From Candidatus Sulfurimonas marisnigri (GTDB lineage Bacteria; Campylobacterota; Campylobacteria; Campylobacterales; Sulfurimonadaceae): a DNA stretch of 64,000 nt. Of this stretch, positions 37,469 to 46,224 are shown piece by piece. Made by a program: the position numbers and the translations under genes. The notes under the pieces are model-generated. The model ran no database searches and was not told the DNA's origin. It saw nothing but the letters and a program-made list of their open reading frames with translations. Where the stretch lies: positions 1,984,001-2,048,000 of the forward strand of contig NZ_CP054493.1 in NCBI RefSeq assembly GCF_015265475.1. Reading direction: 5' to 3'. Within the stretch, counting starts at the first letter, position 1. Every line of letters begins with the position of its first letter.

Positions 37469-38242
37469 TTATAATGAACCGTGTGTATATTGTTTAGCCT
37501 TCTTGGCTTCAATATCCATGTGAATATGCGTGTGGGCATCTTTATTAAACCCAAACTCTTCTTCGTTTGTTGTATGTAAGTATCCATGAAGTTGCATTAA
37601 AAGCAACATAAAACCTACAAACATCAATGCATGATTGGCGACTTTACTATGTTGTATAAATGATTTTGTATTACGCCATATAGCAAGTATAAATAATATT
37701 GGAATAAGTGCAAGAACTTGTCCAAACTCTACACCAATATTAAACGAGATGATACGCATTAGCATCTCAAAACTATCTTCACCTAGTGGAAGTTGTTGTA
37801 GTCTTGTTGAGAGACCAAATCCATGGATAAGACCAAAAACTAATACCATCCATAGCAAGTTTGGAGACTTAACATGTAAATAGTTCTCAAAACCTTTGTT
37901 ATTGTCAAATGCTTTGTAAATTACACTTAAAGCAATTACTGCGTCTATAAGGTAATAATTTGCATTTATACCCATAAAAGTTGCAAAAATAAGAGTAATA
38001 CTGTGTCCAAGTGTAAATATTGAGACAAACTTTACAATATCTTTTACAGTTTTAAGAAAGAATACTACACCAAATAAAAAAAGTAAATGATCGTATCCTG
38101 TTAGCATATGTGTTGCACCTAACCAGATGTATCGTAAATTGCCTCCATCAAGCATTGCCTGTTTGTCTTCTGCTGAAATTCCATGTGCATATGCTACACC
38201 GTTTAGCAGAATTAATGCACCCATTATTAAGAGTGTTCTCAT
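37469..38242 (-). CDS. HupE/UreJ-family membrane protein
   Basis: A 257-residue HupE/UreJ-type protein with a signal peptide (GVAYAHGIS) and about six helices. Family motifs include HMLTGYDHLLFLFGVVFF and FTLGHSITLIFA. A His-rich tail segment (DAHTHIHMDIEA) lies at the C-terminus. Members are nickel/cobalt permeases or accessory proteins. The His-rich secreted proteins on both sides support a metal role. Confidence 0.82.
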   Translation of the reverse strand: MRTLLIMGALILLNGVAYAHGISAEDKQAMLDGGNLRYIWLGATHMLTGYDHLLFLFGVVFFLKTVKDIVKFVSIFTLGHSITLIFATFMGINANYYLIDAVIALSVIYKAFDNNKGFENYLHVKSPNLLWMVLVFGLIHGFGLSTRLQQLPLGEDSFEMLMRIISFNIGVEFGQVLALIPILFILAIWRNTKSFIQHSKVANHALMFVGFMLLLMQLHGYLHTTNEEEFGFNKDAHTHIHMDIEAKKAKQYTHGSL

Positions 38243-38291
38243 TAAATATCCTTCTAATTTTTATTGTTTTACTGATTATTAAGAATATTAA

Positions 38292-38609
38292 TTAAGAGAT
38301 TGGAGGTCTGAATAGTTTCGGGGGATAAAACTCTATACGCCATTGTTTTAAAACAATCGGTATATCATTGTCAAGTTTCTGTGTAAAAATCAACTGCGTA
38401 TCAAGAGACTGAAAATCTACAAGATTAACTTTATGAATATGTCCATGAGAATGTTGAACTCCATGATGAATATGACTATGTTCATGTGCAAGAATTGAAC
38501 AAAACTCGTGATGGTGACTTTTTTGTTCTTTTACAAAGTTGTTAAGTGCAAATACATTTACACTTGTAAGGCAAAATATTACTATACTAATAATGATGTT
38601 TTGCTTCAT
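38292..38609 (-). CDS. Small secreted His-rich protein
   Basis: A 105-residue protein with a signal peptide and a dense His cluster (SHHHEFCSILAHEHSHIHHG, then QHSHGHIH). No family recognised. It is first in the run HupE-DUF6488-DUF3147, so a metal chaperone or buffer in the periplasm is a fair inference. Confidence 0.65.
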   Translation of the reverse strand: MKQNIIISIVIFCLTSVNVFALNNFVKEQKSHHHEFCSILAHEHSHIHHGVQHSHGHIHKVNLVDFQSLDTQLIFTQKLDNDIPIVLKQWRIEFYPPKLFRPPIS

Positions 38610-38692
38610 TACACATTGCCTTACTATTTTTTTGCAAAAATTATATCAAAGTTTCAACAATATAAGTTTTTTATAGCCATGATTGTCTAAAC

Positions 38693-38716
38693 CTGTAGGT
38701 TGATGCACAAAGTGTA
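38693..38716 (+). repeat. 24-bp direct repeat, left copy
   Basis: Begins CTGTAGGTTGATGCACAAAG and is identical over 24 bases to 42665-42688. It lies in the 235 bases between the His-rich gene and the VIT gene, which otherwise hold nothing recognisable. Confidence 0.85.
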
Positions 38717-38846
38717 GGTTTTGGAATATGTTCAAAAATTCAACTCTTTGTGGAATATTCTTTCTGTTAGTAAAAACTGTTCCAAAAATAAGAGCTTTTT
38801 TATGTTAGTTTCCTTATATTGCAGTTTAAACTAAGAGTTGCACTTC

Positions 38847-39536
38847 TTATGCAACAACACCAAAGATTCTGCCTACTCCTGCCGTCAGCGCCATTGCGAG
38901 TGCACCCCAAAATGTAACTCTGATAGCACCCATAATTATTGATGCACCACCTGCACGCGCTGCGATACCACCAAGAAGGGTAAGAAATACAAGAGAAGAT
39001 ACTGCAACAAGAGGAATAAGTAAGTTAACCGGTACAAGCCACGCAACAACTAATGGAAGTGCCGCACCAATAGTAAAGGTGCCTGCTGAAGAGAAGGCTG
39101 CTTTAACCGGCTGTGCATTCCCATGTTCTGTGATACCTATTTCATCTCTAGCATGTGCGCCAAGTGCGTCATGTTCCATAAGCTGTTCAGCTACTTGCTG
39201 TGCTAACAATGGCTCAACACCTCTTTCTTCATATATTATGGCAAGTTCATTTTTTTCAAACTCAAAATCTTTTTCTAATGATTTTTTTTCAAGTGCAAGA
39301 TCTGCATTTTCAGTATCAGACTGAGAACTGACGGATACGTACTCACCAGCAGCCATAGACATAGCGCCCGCGACTAAACCAGCTACACCGGCTAAAAGAA
39401 CTCCCTCATGAGAAGTGTTCGCAGCGGCAACACCGATGATAAGACTTGCTGTTGAAACTATTCCGTCGTTTGCCCCAAGTACAGCTGCACGTAACCATCC
39501 TACACGATGTGATCTGTGAATTTCTGTATGACTCAT
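38847..39536 (-). CDS. VIT1/CCC1-family iron/manganese transporter
   Basis: A 229-residue membrane protein of the VIT family. Typical segments are RAAVLGANDGIVSTASLIIG, AGAMSMAAGEYVSVSSQSDT, a cytoplasmic metal-binding insert (EFEKNELAIIYEERGVEP) and IRVTFWGALAMALTAGVG. It moves Fe2+ or Mn2+. It is richer in GC than its neighbours, suggesting transfer. Confidence 0.88.
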   Translation of the reverse strand: MSHTEIHRSHRVGWLRAAVLGANDGIVSTASLIIGVAAANTSHEGVLLAGVAGLVAGAMSMAAGEYVSVSSQSDTENADLALEKKSLEKDFEFEKNELAIIYEERGVEPLLAQQVAEQLMEHDALGAHARDEIGITEHGNAQPVKAAFSSAGTFTIGAALPLVVAWLVPVNLLIPLVAVSSLVFLTLLGGIAARAGGASIIMGAIRVTFWGALAMALTAGVGRIFGVVA

Positions 39537-39629
39537 ATGACTCTCCTTTAATTAAACTTACAGCTAACATGGTCATAAAGAGTACAATATTAGGAGTATC
39601 CCCATGAACAACAGGTTATTTATTTACAT

Positions 39630-40424
39630 CTACAATAAACTATTTTCTTTGGTAAATCTTTTTGCTAAGGCTTCTAGGGGTAATCTGTTTATATTCCATA
39701 TTCCATAAAATGGATGATCTAAATCTTCAATGATCATATATAAAAGATGGATAGAAACAGAAAGGCTGACAAGTATTGCAACATGGGTATAGATATTATG
39801 GACACCTAACAGCATAAATGCTGTGATAAGAACAATAGACATAAAAGTCATTAGTATCTTTAACCTCAGAGGCAGTCTATCATTTGCTAATGCTATCCGT
39901 CTTGTACGAAGTTTAGTGATATCTGATATATTTTCTATTATGGCAGTAAACACAATACTGTCTTTTTCTGTATTAACTGATATTCCTTTGCTCTTACGCA
40001 TTATCTCGTATAACTCTTCGGAAGTATCAGAATCCATAGGCTCATTAGGATCACTCATTTCTGACCATTCATTATTATTTAGTGATAAGGTGTAATAAGA
40101 AAGCGCATCTTTGATGTTCTTTTTAATTTCATTATTTTCGTCATTTAAATATGTCAAAAAATCTCGTACAGTCTCAATAGCATTTAATTCGTTCTCTATA
40201 ACTTGATTAAGGTCGCTGTATTTAGTTAAAACTGTAACCAATAAAAAACCTGCCACAATTGCATAAACAATACCGAAAACACTAAAAAATGCACTCCATG
40301 CTGATATATCTTCAAATATTTCTTTGTATTGTGCATATTCTTTTGCTGAGACTAGAATGAATGCAGAAAGTGTTCCTGTTATAAGTAGCGGTACAAAGAT
40401 TCCAATTAATTTTCTTTTAGTCAT
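39630..40424 (-). CDS. DUF4239-like membrane protein
   Basis: A 264-residue protein with helices near 8-25, 40-65, 195-215 and 220-240 around a soluble middle segment. LNAIETVRDFLTYL, RRIALANDRLP and IEDLDHPFYGIWNI fit the DUF4239 (bestrophin-like) pattern. A channel or stress role is possible but unproven. The 490 bases upstream (40425-40916) contain only an inverted repeat. Confidence 0.65.
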   Translation of the reverse strand: MTKRKLIGIFVPLLITGTLSAFILVSAKEYAQYKEIFEDISAWSAFFSVFGIVYAIVAGFLLVTVLTKYSDLNQVIENELNAIETVRDFLTYLNDENNEIKKNIKDALSYYTLSLNNNEWSEMSDPNEPMDSDTSEELYEIMRKSKGISVNTEKDSIVFTAIIENISDITKLRTRRIALANDRLPLRLKILMTFMSIVLITAFMLLGVHNIYTHVAILVSLSVSIHLLYMIIEDLDHPFYGIWNINRLPLEALAKRFTKENSLL

Positions 40425-40549
40425 TTCATTCCTTTTTCTATTATAAACAAAAAATAAATCATTTAAAGTTAGTGATATATCCAGTAATGTATGCCTAAAT
40501 ATTTATTTATACCAATTATAGTAAGCTCAACCTTAAATAATATTTTGAC

Positions 40550-40718
40550 TTACACCACAGGGGTAGTATTTCTCTTTTTGTGTCTCTATGAATAAGTCGT
40601 AGTTGTTGTCCATCAAACAATAATCATGGAAAAAACACTTTGTCTAAAAATATGACATTGTGAAATATTTATATAGTTGTAGTTTTTAAAAAGTGAAGAT
40701 GTTACCCCTGGGGTGTAA
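40550..40718. repeat. 169-bp element with terminal inverted repeats
   Basis: TTACACCACAGGGGTA (40550-40565) and TACCCCTGGGGTGTAA (40703-40718) are inverted repeats matching at 15 of 16 positions. The inside has no ORF and no target duplication is obvious. It could be a MITE or the two ends of a lost element. Confidence 0.6.
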
Positions 40719-40916
40719 TTTATATCCGTAAAGTGATCTACAAACTCTTTTGATTTTTTTAGATATTTTGTATGAAAGTATTGGATTTTGAAATATCTTT
40801 GTTTTCTTTTATAGTTAAGTATAAAAGTGGAGATGTTCTAAGGTTATATTGAAATGAAGGGCCAGCGAAAGGCTCTTGCTTGTATCTAGATATAGTACTG
40901 ATGACAACTTTTCTGA

Positions 40917-41891
40917 TTACATCCACTTCTTTCGCTTAAAAAACCATATCTGTCCAGCGGCTATTGCAAGTAAAATGAAGCAGAAAATGAAAAATGCCGA
41001 TTTACTTTCCGTACCAGGGATACCACCCACATTAATGCCAAGTAGCCCTGTCAAAAGGCCAAGGGGAAGGAAAATACCTGCCACGATGGACAACACATAC
41101 ATTGTCTTGTTCATTTGCTCCGCTAAACGGTTGTTGAGTTCTTCTTGTGTAACGGTGGCTCGATCTCGTACAGAATCAAGATCTTCAACATAGCGCATTG
41201 TGCGGTCGGCAACTTCCCTTAAACGCATACGTTCCATTTCGCCTAGCCACTCAACTTTCTCGCTGTGTAATCTAACCATCACATCCCGCTGGGGAGCGAG
41301 ATAGCGGCGCAAAGAAATTGCTGACCGACGAATGTCTGCAATTTTTCGCCGAAGATCATAACTCTGTTCGATGAGCACATCATCTTGGAGTGCATCAACT
41401 GAGTCATCAATATCGGAGATGACAGTGCCCATGCGTATGATTAGGCGGTCAGACAAGTCTTCTAAGAATGCACCTGGTCCTGAAGGACCATCCCCCTCTT
41501 TTACAGCTTGACAAAGATCGTCAATTGCCATAACTCTGCGATGTCGCAATGTCACAATACGATTGGCATCAATCCAAAGCCTGATCGACACCATGTCTTC
41601 TGGGTCCGCACCCGGATTAAGATTGACGCCACGCAGAATCAATAGCATTCCCCCTTTGTGCACTAAAGATCTTGGACGGGTTTCCTCAATCGTCAATGAT
41701 TCAGCAATGACAGGATCAATCAAACTGTCATTGTTGATCCACTCCTGAGCATCATCTTTAGTGTAATCCAGATGAATCCAAAGTTTACCGTCACTAGGAT
41801 TCCATTTCTTAACACCATCTAAATCAATGCTCTTTCCACCACCTTTTCCATCTAGTATGAAAGCAAATACAAGCCCGCTATTGTTGTTCAT
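40917..41891 (-). CDS. zntB: ZntB-like CorA-family transporter
   Basis: A 324-residue CorA-superfamily protein: a long cytoplasmic domain (LWIHLDYTKDDAQEWI, SRL-type helices) and two C-terminal helices. The loop after helix 1 reads GLLGINVGGIPG, the ZntB form instead of the GMN of CorA, suggesting zinc rather than magnesium. Codon use is richer in GC and closer to Gammaproteobacteria than to the neighbours, so recent transfer is likely. The positively charged tail FFKRKKWM is typical. Confidence 0.85.
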   Translation of the reverse strand: MNNNSGLVFAFILDGKGGGKSIDLDGVKKWNPSDGKLWIHLDYTKDDAQEWINNDSLIDPVIAESLTIEETRPRSLVHKGGMLLILRGVNLNPGADPEDMVSIRLWIDANRIVTLRHRRVMAIDDLCQAVKEGDGPSGPGAFLEDLSDRLIIRMGTVISDIDDSVDALQDDVLIEQSYDLRRKIADIRRSAISLRRYLAPQRDVMVRLHSEKVEWLGEMERMRLREVADRTMRYVEDLDSVRDRATVTQEELNNRLAEQMNKTMYVLSIVAGIFLPLGLLTGLLGINVGGIPGTESKSAFFIFCFILLAIAAGQIWFFKRKKWM

Positions 41892-41999
41892 CTTATTATC
41901 CTTATATATTTTAGTTTTATTTTCTTATTAAATAATGTAATAAAAGTACTTTTGGCACTATAACTATTTCTACTTTAAAACTAACAATTCTGATAATAC

Positions 42000-42110
42000 T
42001 CATATAATATTTATGCCGTAGGCAGCAATTAACGTTGGAAAATCCATTGCTATAGATAAGCCACTAAGTGTATATTTCCAATGATTCAATTTTCCCCCCC
42101 CCTTTTTGTA
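42000..42110 (-). pseudogene. Unidentified coding relic containing a G9 tract
   Basis: Minus-strand translation ends KLNHWKYTLSGLSIAMDF, PTLIAAYGINII, stop. It looks like the C-terminus of a protein I cannot name. The same frame runs through a G9 tract (C9 on the plus strand, 42094-42102) and meets a stop just beyond. The rest of 41892-42377 shows no gene. Confidence 0.4.
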
Positions 42111-42377
42111 ATCTAACTATTTATTAAATTACATTATATGTAAAATAATCTTAAGTCACATAAATCACTAATACTTTATTTGCATGTTAAAAAGCTGTAT
42201 TTTGTCAGATTAATGTCAATTTGTCATATTTTCGATAAAAAAGAGAAAATTTACATAGAATTCTTAAAACTTAGATGTTCGTTTAATACTGTATATTCAA
42301 ATTAAATTACATTTTGTATGTTATTTCACCAATATGTTACATAACACACAAAATGTTGCTTAAGTGAAGGATTAAAA

Positions 42378-42512
42378 ATGGAAGTTAAAAAAAAGCTATT
42401 AGGTTTAGTTCGGGATAAGATTAGATTCAAACATTACAGTTATTCAACTGAAAAAACTTATGTGCATTGGATTAAGCACTATATATTGTTTCATCAAAAA
42501 AAATCCTATTGA
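42378..42512 (+). pseudogene. Integron-type tyrosine recombinase, N-terminal relic
   Basis: A ribosome site (GAAGGA) and ATG lead into MEVKKKLLGLVRDKIRFKHY then SYSTEKTYVHWIKHYILFH, the N-terminal SAM-like domain of integron integrases (typical: RxKHYSxRTExxYxxWIKRFILFH). A stop follows at 42510. The next bases in another frame read NPIEND, so a slip in an A8 run probably broke the gene; the catalytic domain is gone. All genes from 36694 to 41891 run away from it on the minus strand. Confidence 0.75.
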
Positions 42513-42664
42513 AAATGATATATACACATGTAGTTTCAAAGATGAACAAGACTAAAGTTATTAGTCCTTTAGATTTTCAATAATGAGTATTCTAGCTACT
42601 ATGTAGCTACATATATGTCTTTTAGTAACTTCTTATAATAAAAACATTATTTAAGTTCAATAAT

Positions 42665-42688
42665 CTGTAGGTTGATGCACAAAGTGTA
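42665..42688 (+). repeat. 24-bp direct repeat, right copy
   Basis: Identical to 38693-38716. Here it continues into CCTTGTGCAAC, making an imperfect palindrome (TGCACAA...TTGTGCA, 8-base loop). It lies between the integrase relic and the flippase gene in a stretch (42513-42855) with no other recognisable feature. Confidence 0.85.
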
Positions 42689-42855
42689 CCTTGTGCAACT
42701 TTTGCCTTATTTTTAAAGACAACTGAAAACACTATGTCATAAAAGTAGAAAAGACTTTCAACTGTTTGGAATGATTAAACCATGCATCAATCTTAAAGAA
42801 CATGATACATACTATTGAACAAGTAATTACATCGATACAAGATATTAAGTCTCTG

Positions 42856-44100
42856 CTATTGGAGGTTAATTCTTCGCATAATCTTTCTTACTTCTACAAA
42901 AGAGAGAACAAACATCCCCATATAACCAAGTGCTAAACCAAAGACTACAGATACTGAGTTTTCTGAGTAAAGTCTTGTAATATAAAATGCCACCACAAAA
43001 AGAGCTATCCCGCTCACTCTTACAAATAGAGCCTTCCCAAATGCTCCAGAAGCTTTAATCAAAGAGAGTTGAAAAGCATTTATCATAATAAATATAAAGA
43101 AAAAGCTCAAATGAGTCAGGTATAAATACGCACCTTGGTACTCAGGTTTAAATGCCAGTGAAACAAACTCTTGAGAATAAAAAACCATTAGTAGCACAAA
43201 AGAGCCACTTATTAAAAATGCAAACTTATAAAACCATCGCTGTAGATCAATTATCTCTTTGTATGATTTATGAGCATGGAGTTTAGAGAGTTCAGGAAGT
43301 AAAAATCGGAAAACTGGAAATACAAAAAGAGTAATCATGTACATCAAAACAGGTTTAGTAACCACTTGAAAGTCTCCCAACTCCTCTACGCTATAGTAGT
43401 GCATAAGAAAAAATACTGCCATATATATCATGACTATTCCTGAGCCAAATTCTACAGTAGAGAGTACTGCGTTTTTAAGGAATGTTTTTGTATCGGTATC
43501 AAATTCTACTTGAGCTAAATGCGGTTCATTAATTTCACGGCGTTTTTTTAGCCATATAAAGATTGAGAGTCCCATATAACTCATGATGGTCATAATAAAA
43601 AGTGACTTTAGACCATTTGTATGTGCTATATAGTAGGCTATCAAAAACCAAATGGCCCCAAGTGTTGGTTCCATAAATGTACTCTGCTTCATTATAGAGT
43701 AGAGTCTATACATAGCCAACTGATTAGTAAGATAAGCATAAGAACTCATGGTAAGGATAGTGAAAACAAGATACCAGTAATGTATCTCTATACCAACGCG
43801 ATGCTTTAGATACGGAAGTATAAGACCCCATGACAAAAGTACAAGGACTATGATGAAGTATCTAAAGATATTGATAATATTCTCATCTTTTTTACTCTTT
43901 GCGTAAGCTACGACCATGGATGAGCGAAAGCCTATAAGAATAAGGAGTGAAAAAGAGAAAATATCTATGGCTGTATAATAGAGAGTGAGTACATCTTTTT
44001 CTATGATTCTCGCTAAAAATATTTTAAATGAAAAGCCTGCTACTACGGTAAATATCGAAATCAATATCGCATGGTAAAAATGTTTTTTAATCTCTTGCAA
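42856..44100 (-). CDS. Wzx/MATE-like polysaccharide flippase family protein
   Basis: A 414-residue integral membrane protein with about 12 helices, resembling oligosaccharide flippases of the MVF/MATE superfamily (FKIFLARIIEKDVLTLYYTA; DFQVVTKPVLMYMITLFVFP). No glycosyltransferase genes are adjacent, so its substrate is unknown and it looks like an isolated import. Confidence 0.65.
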   Translation of the reverse strand: MQEIKKHFYHAILISIFTVVAGFSFKIFLARIIEKDVLTLYYTAIDIFSFSLLILIGFRSSMVVAYAKSKKDENIINIFRYFIIVLVLLSWGLILPYLKHRVGIEIHYWYLVFTILTMSSYAYLTNQLAMYRLYSIMKQSTFMEPTLGAIWFLIAYYIAHTNGLKSLFIMTIMSYMGLSIFIWLKKRREINEPHLAQVEFDTDTKTFLKNAVLSTVEFGSGIVMIYMAVFFLMHYYSVEELGDFQVVTKPVLMYMITLFVFPVFRFLLPELSKLHAHKSYKEIIDLQRWFYKFAFLISGSFVLLMVFYSQEFVSLAFKPEYQGAYLYLTHLSFFFIFIMINAFQLSLIKASGAFGKALFVRVSGIALFVVAFYITRLYSENSVSVVFGLALGYMGMFVLSFVEVRKIMRRINLQ

Positions 44101-44201
44101 ACTTTATTCCTAATTATATTTTTTATAGTTTACATTATCGCACAAATTTATGATATTTTGTATGCATATTATGTCTACGAACTAGACAGTTGCAAAACCT
44201 G

Positions 44202-44387
44202 TTATACTTGGCAATCTTTAGCTTTAGGATAGAAATAAGCAGCACCACCATAGGTGACTGCAAACACTATAAGGCTTATTATAGAGTTACTAGTAAATAA
44301 TTGTGTAATAGTTACTGCGACTACTGCTAATGAAAATATGATAACGAACTTGATTATAAATCCATAGGGTGTGCATTGTCCTAGCAT
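44202..44387 (-). CDS. Small two-helix membrane protein
   Basis: A 61-residue hydrophobic protein with two predicted helices (IIKFVIIFSLAVVAVTIT; ISLIVFAVTYGGAAYF) and cysteines near both ends (GQC, KDC). The family is not recognised; it resembles small DUF2892-type proteins in size only. Confidence 0.5.
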   Translation of the reverse strand: MLGQCTPYGFIIKFVIIFSLAVVAVTITQLFTSNSIISLIVFAVTYGGAAYFYPKAKDCQV

Positions 44388-44511
44388 TTAAACCTCTTAT
44401 ATGTTTTTGAGAAGTATAGCAGTATATTGTTAAGCAAATAGCTGTATTAATGGAAAATGTAAGCTCCATAAACAGTTCTTTTTGGAACAAACGAACTCCA
44501 CAGAAGCACAT

Positions 44512-44917
44512 CTAAGTTAATATTTTTTGACATTCTTGCTTTATAATCTCAGGAGCATTTTTAGCATCATTTATGTAATTTTCAAAAGGCGCTACAATTT
44601 CTATCTCTTCTTCGAAAGTTTTTTTATCCAAGTTTTCCAATGAAGTTTTTAACTCTTTCAAATCTAGTTCATTAATCAAGCCTCTCTCAAGTATATTTTG
44701 CAGGATGCCATCTTTTAACTTTATAGCTATGGCGATATCTATAATGTCTCTTGTAAGATTATCATTTCGTCTATAAACTATTTTCTTAGCAATAATATTT
44801 TCTATGCTCTCAACATATACATCACTGGTAAAAATAACTTTTGAATTGTCAAGTAAATACTCAGATGAAGCATTTTGAGAGACCAACACGTCGACTTTTA
44901 TATTATTCTTCTTCTCC
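44512..44917 (-). pseudogene. AbiEii-type nucleotidyltransferase toxin, 5'-truncated
   Basis: The frame is open from the IS3 edge (44917) and encodes IKVDVLVSQ, then YVESIENIIAKKIVYRR and TRDIIDIAIAIKLKDG, the C-terminal half of AbiEii/AbiGii nucleotidyltransferase toxins. The catalytic N-terminal part is missing and is not found beyond the IS. No AbiEi antitoxin gene is present. The deletion most likely came with or after IS insertion. Confidence 0.75.
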
Positions 44918-44981
44918 TATAATGCCCCTAAAAATCAAGACAACCTAACAGCTTAATTTATTTCCCTCTGCAACTGCTACT

Positions 44982-45611
44982 TTATCCTACATTTTTAAGA
45001 TATTCAAGATAAACATTCATAGGTTTTTGATAATTCAAACTTGAGTGAAATCTCTTGAAGTTGTATTTGTGTATATAAGCTTTAACTCCTTCTTTTAAAT
45101 CTTTGATTGTTAAATAATCGTTTATGTAAATATTGCCATGCTTTAGAGTCCTAAAAAATCTCTCAATGACAATATTATCTATACTTCTGCCTTTGCCATT
45201 CATTGATATTTTTATATCATGTTTTTTAAGTAGCTGAGTATGTTCATGACTTGTGTATTGGCTACCCTGATCTGAGTTAAATATTTTAGGTCTAGGATAT
45301 TTAGCAAGTGCATCTTCGAGAACATCGGTAGCCAGTGTTGCATCCATTGAGTTTGATATTTTATATGAAAGAATAGCTTTACTATGCCAGTCTATAACTG
45401 CTGCAAGATACATAAAGCCACCATTGATGCGAATATAAGTAATATCGCCACTCCACACCTCGTTAGGGGTTGGTACATATACAGTTTTTTTTCTGCCAAC
45501 TTTAGTCCAGTATTGTTTAAGTAGATACTCATAAATTGGATGTGCTTGGTTTTTAAGGCTTGTGAGTTTTTTTTTAGTAGGGTATATAGCTTGAATGCCA
45601 AGTATTCCCAT
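44982..45611 (-). pseudogene. IS3 transposase, catalytic part (OrfB)
   Basis: A 209-residue DDE integrase domain. The acidic residues are present: GDITYI (D), FNSDQGSQYTS (D) and IVIERFFRTLKHG (E). The frame starts at GILGIQAIYPTKKK, the position that normally follows the RLM motif of OrfB, so the preceding 40-50 residues are missing. Probably inactive. Confidence 0.8.
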
Positions 45612-46065
45612 ATATTTTATGAAGTAATTTTATATTTTCTTGACTCATTGGCACTGGTTGATAGTAGTAACTACTTCGACTAATACCAATAGTTGCACAC
45701 TGCTCTGACACAGATATTTTTTTATGCTTAGACTCAATCAGAGACTTTTTGTTATCAAAGTCCAAGCTCTTTAACTTTCCCGCTGCCCACTCCGCTTTGA
45801 TAGTTGCTTTTCCAAGTGCTTTAGCTAACCCATCATTTTCAGTTCTCAACTCTTCTATCTCATCTCTATAAGATTTAGTCGCACCACCAACATCAAATGC
45901 TAAAGATGCATTTTCTAAAAACTGTTTCTTCCAATTCTGGATAGTTTTAGATGTAATCTTATATTTTGTGGCTATTTGACTAATAGTCTGTTCCTCTTTG
46001 AGAAGTTCTAAGACAATTTTAGTTTTTTGTTCTGCTGTGTAAACTTGACCTTTTTTGCGTGCCAT
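45574..46065 (-). pseudogene. IS3 transposase, DNA-binding part (OrfA with start of OrfB)
   Basis: A 163-residue frame: the helix-turn-helix YTAEQKTKIVLELLKEEQTI, a leucine-zipper-like coiled coil, then OrfB-like CATIGISRSSYYYQPVPMS in the same frame. It ends with HKIYGNTWHSSYIPY, where the frame jumps across the deletion into the OrfB sequence. Confidence 0.8.
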
Positions 46066-46154
46066 TTTTTATCTCCATATTTGTTATTAAAATTTTAACA
46101 TTTAGGAAATAAATATTACTGAACTACTGTCTTAGATTTTAGGGGCATTATATT

Positions 46155-46224
46155 TTCGGCAGCTATATAACAGCCATACCTCTAAAAACAATAGAAAAAC
46201 AGCATTTTAGCTATAATTTCACCA
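46155..46224 (+). promoter_or_regulatory. uvrB promoter region
   Basis: Between the IS3 end and the uvrB ATG. It contains TTTCGGCAGC (also upstream of fragments A and D) and a -10 box in TTAGCTATAATTTCACC. Scar E matches it more closely than fragments A, C and D do. The IS sits immediately upstream and may affect expression. Confidence 0.6.

Larger units (their letters stand above)
44918..46152 (-). mobile_element. IS3-family insertion sequence, internally deleted
   Basis: The ends are inverted repeats: TATAATGCCCCTAAAA at 44918 and TTTTAGGGGCATTATA ending at 46152, matching over about 25 bases with few mismatches. No clear target duplication is visible. It carries two transposase frames on the minus strand, with a deletion between them. 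The right end lies only about 70 bases before the uvrB start. Confidence 0.88.

Noticed and set aside
40425-40916. Possible attC site between the DUF4239 and ZntB genes.
   Set aside because: A GTTGAGC-like core occurs, but I found no matching RYYYAAC partner in a proper position.
44290-44511. Minus-strand 73-codon frame overlapping the small membrane protein gene.
   Set aside because: Composition is unlike a protein and it overlaps a better candidate at 44202-44387.
44918-46152. Target-site duplication of the IS3 element.
   Set aside because: The bases next to the inverted repeats do not form a direct repeat; deletion next to the IS may have removed it.
27631-46224. The island as a prophage or conjugative element.
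   Set aside because: No phage structural, replication, relaxase or type IV secretion genes are present; only an integrase relic and one IS.
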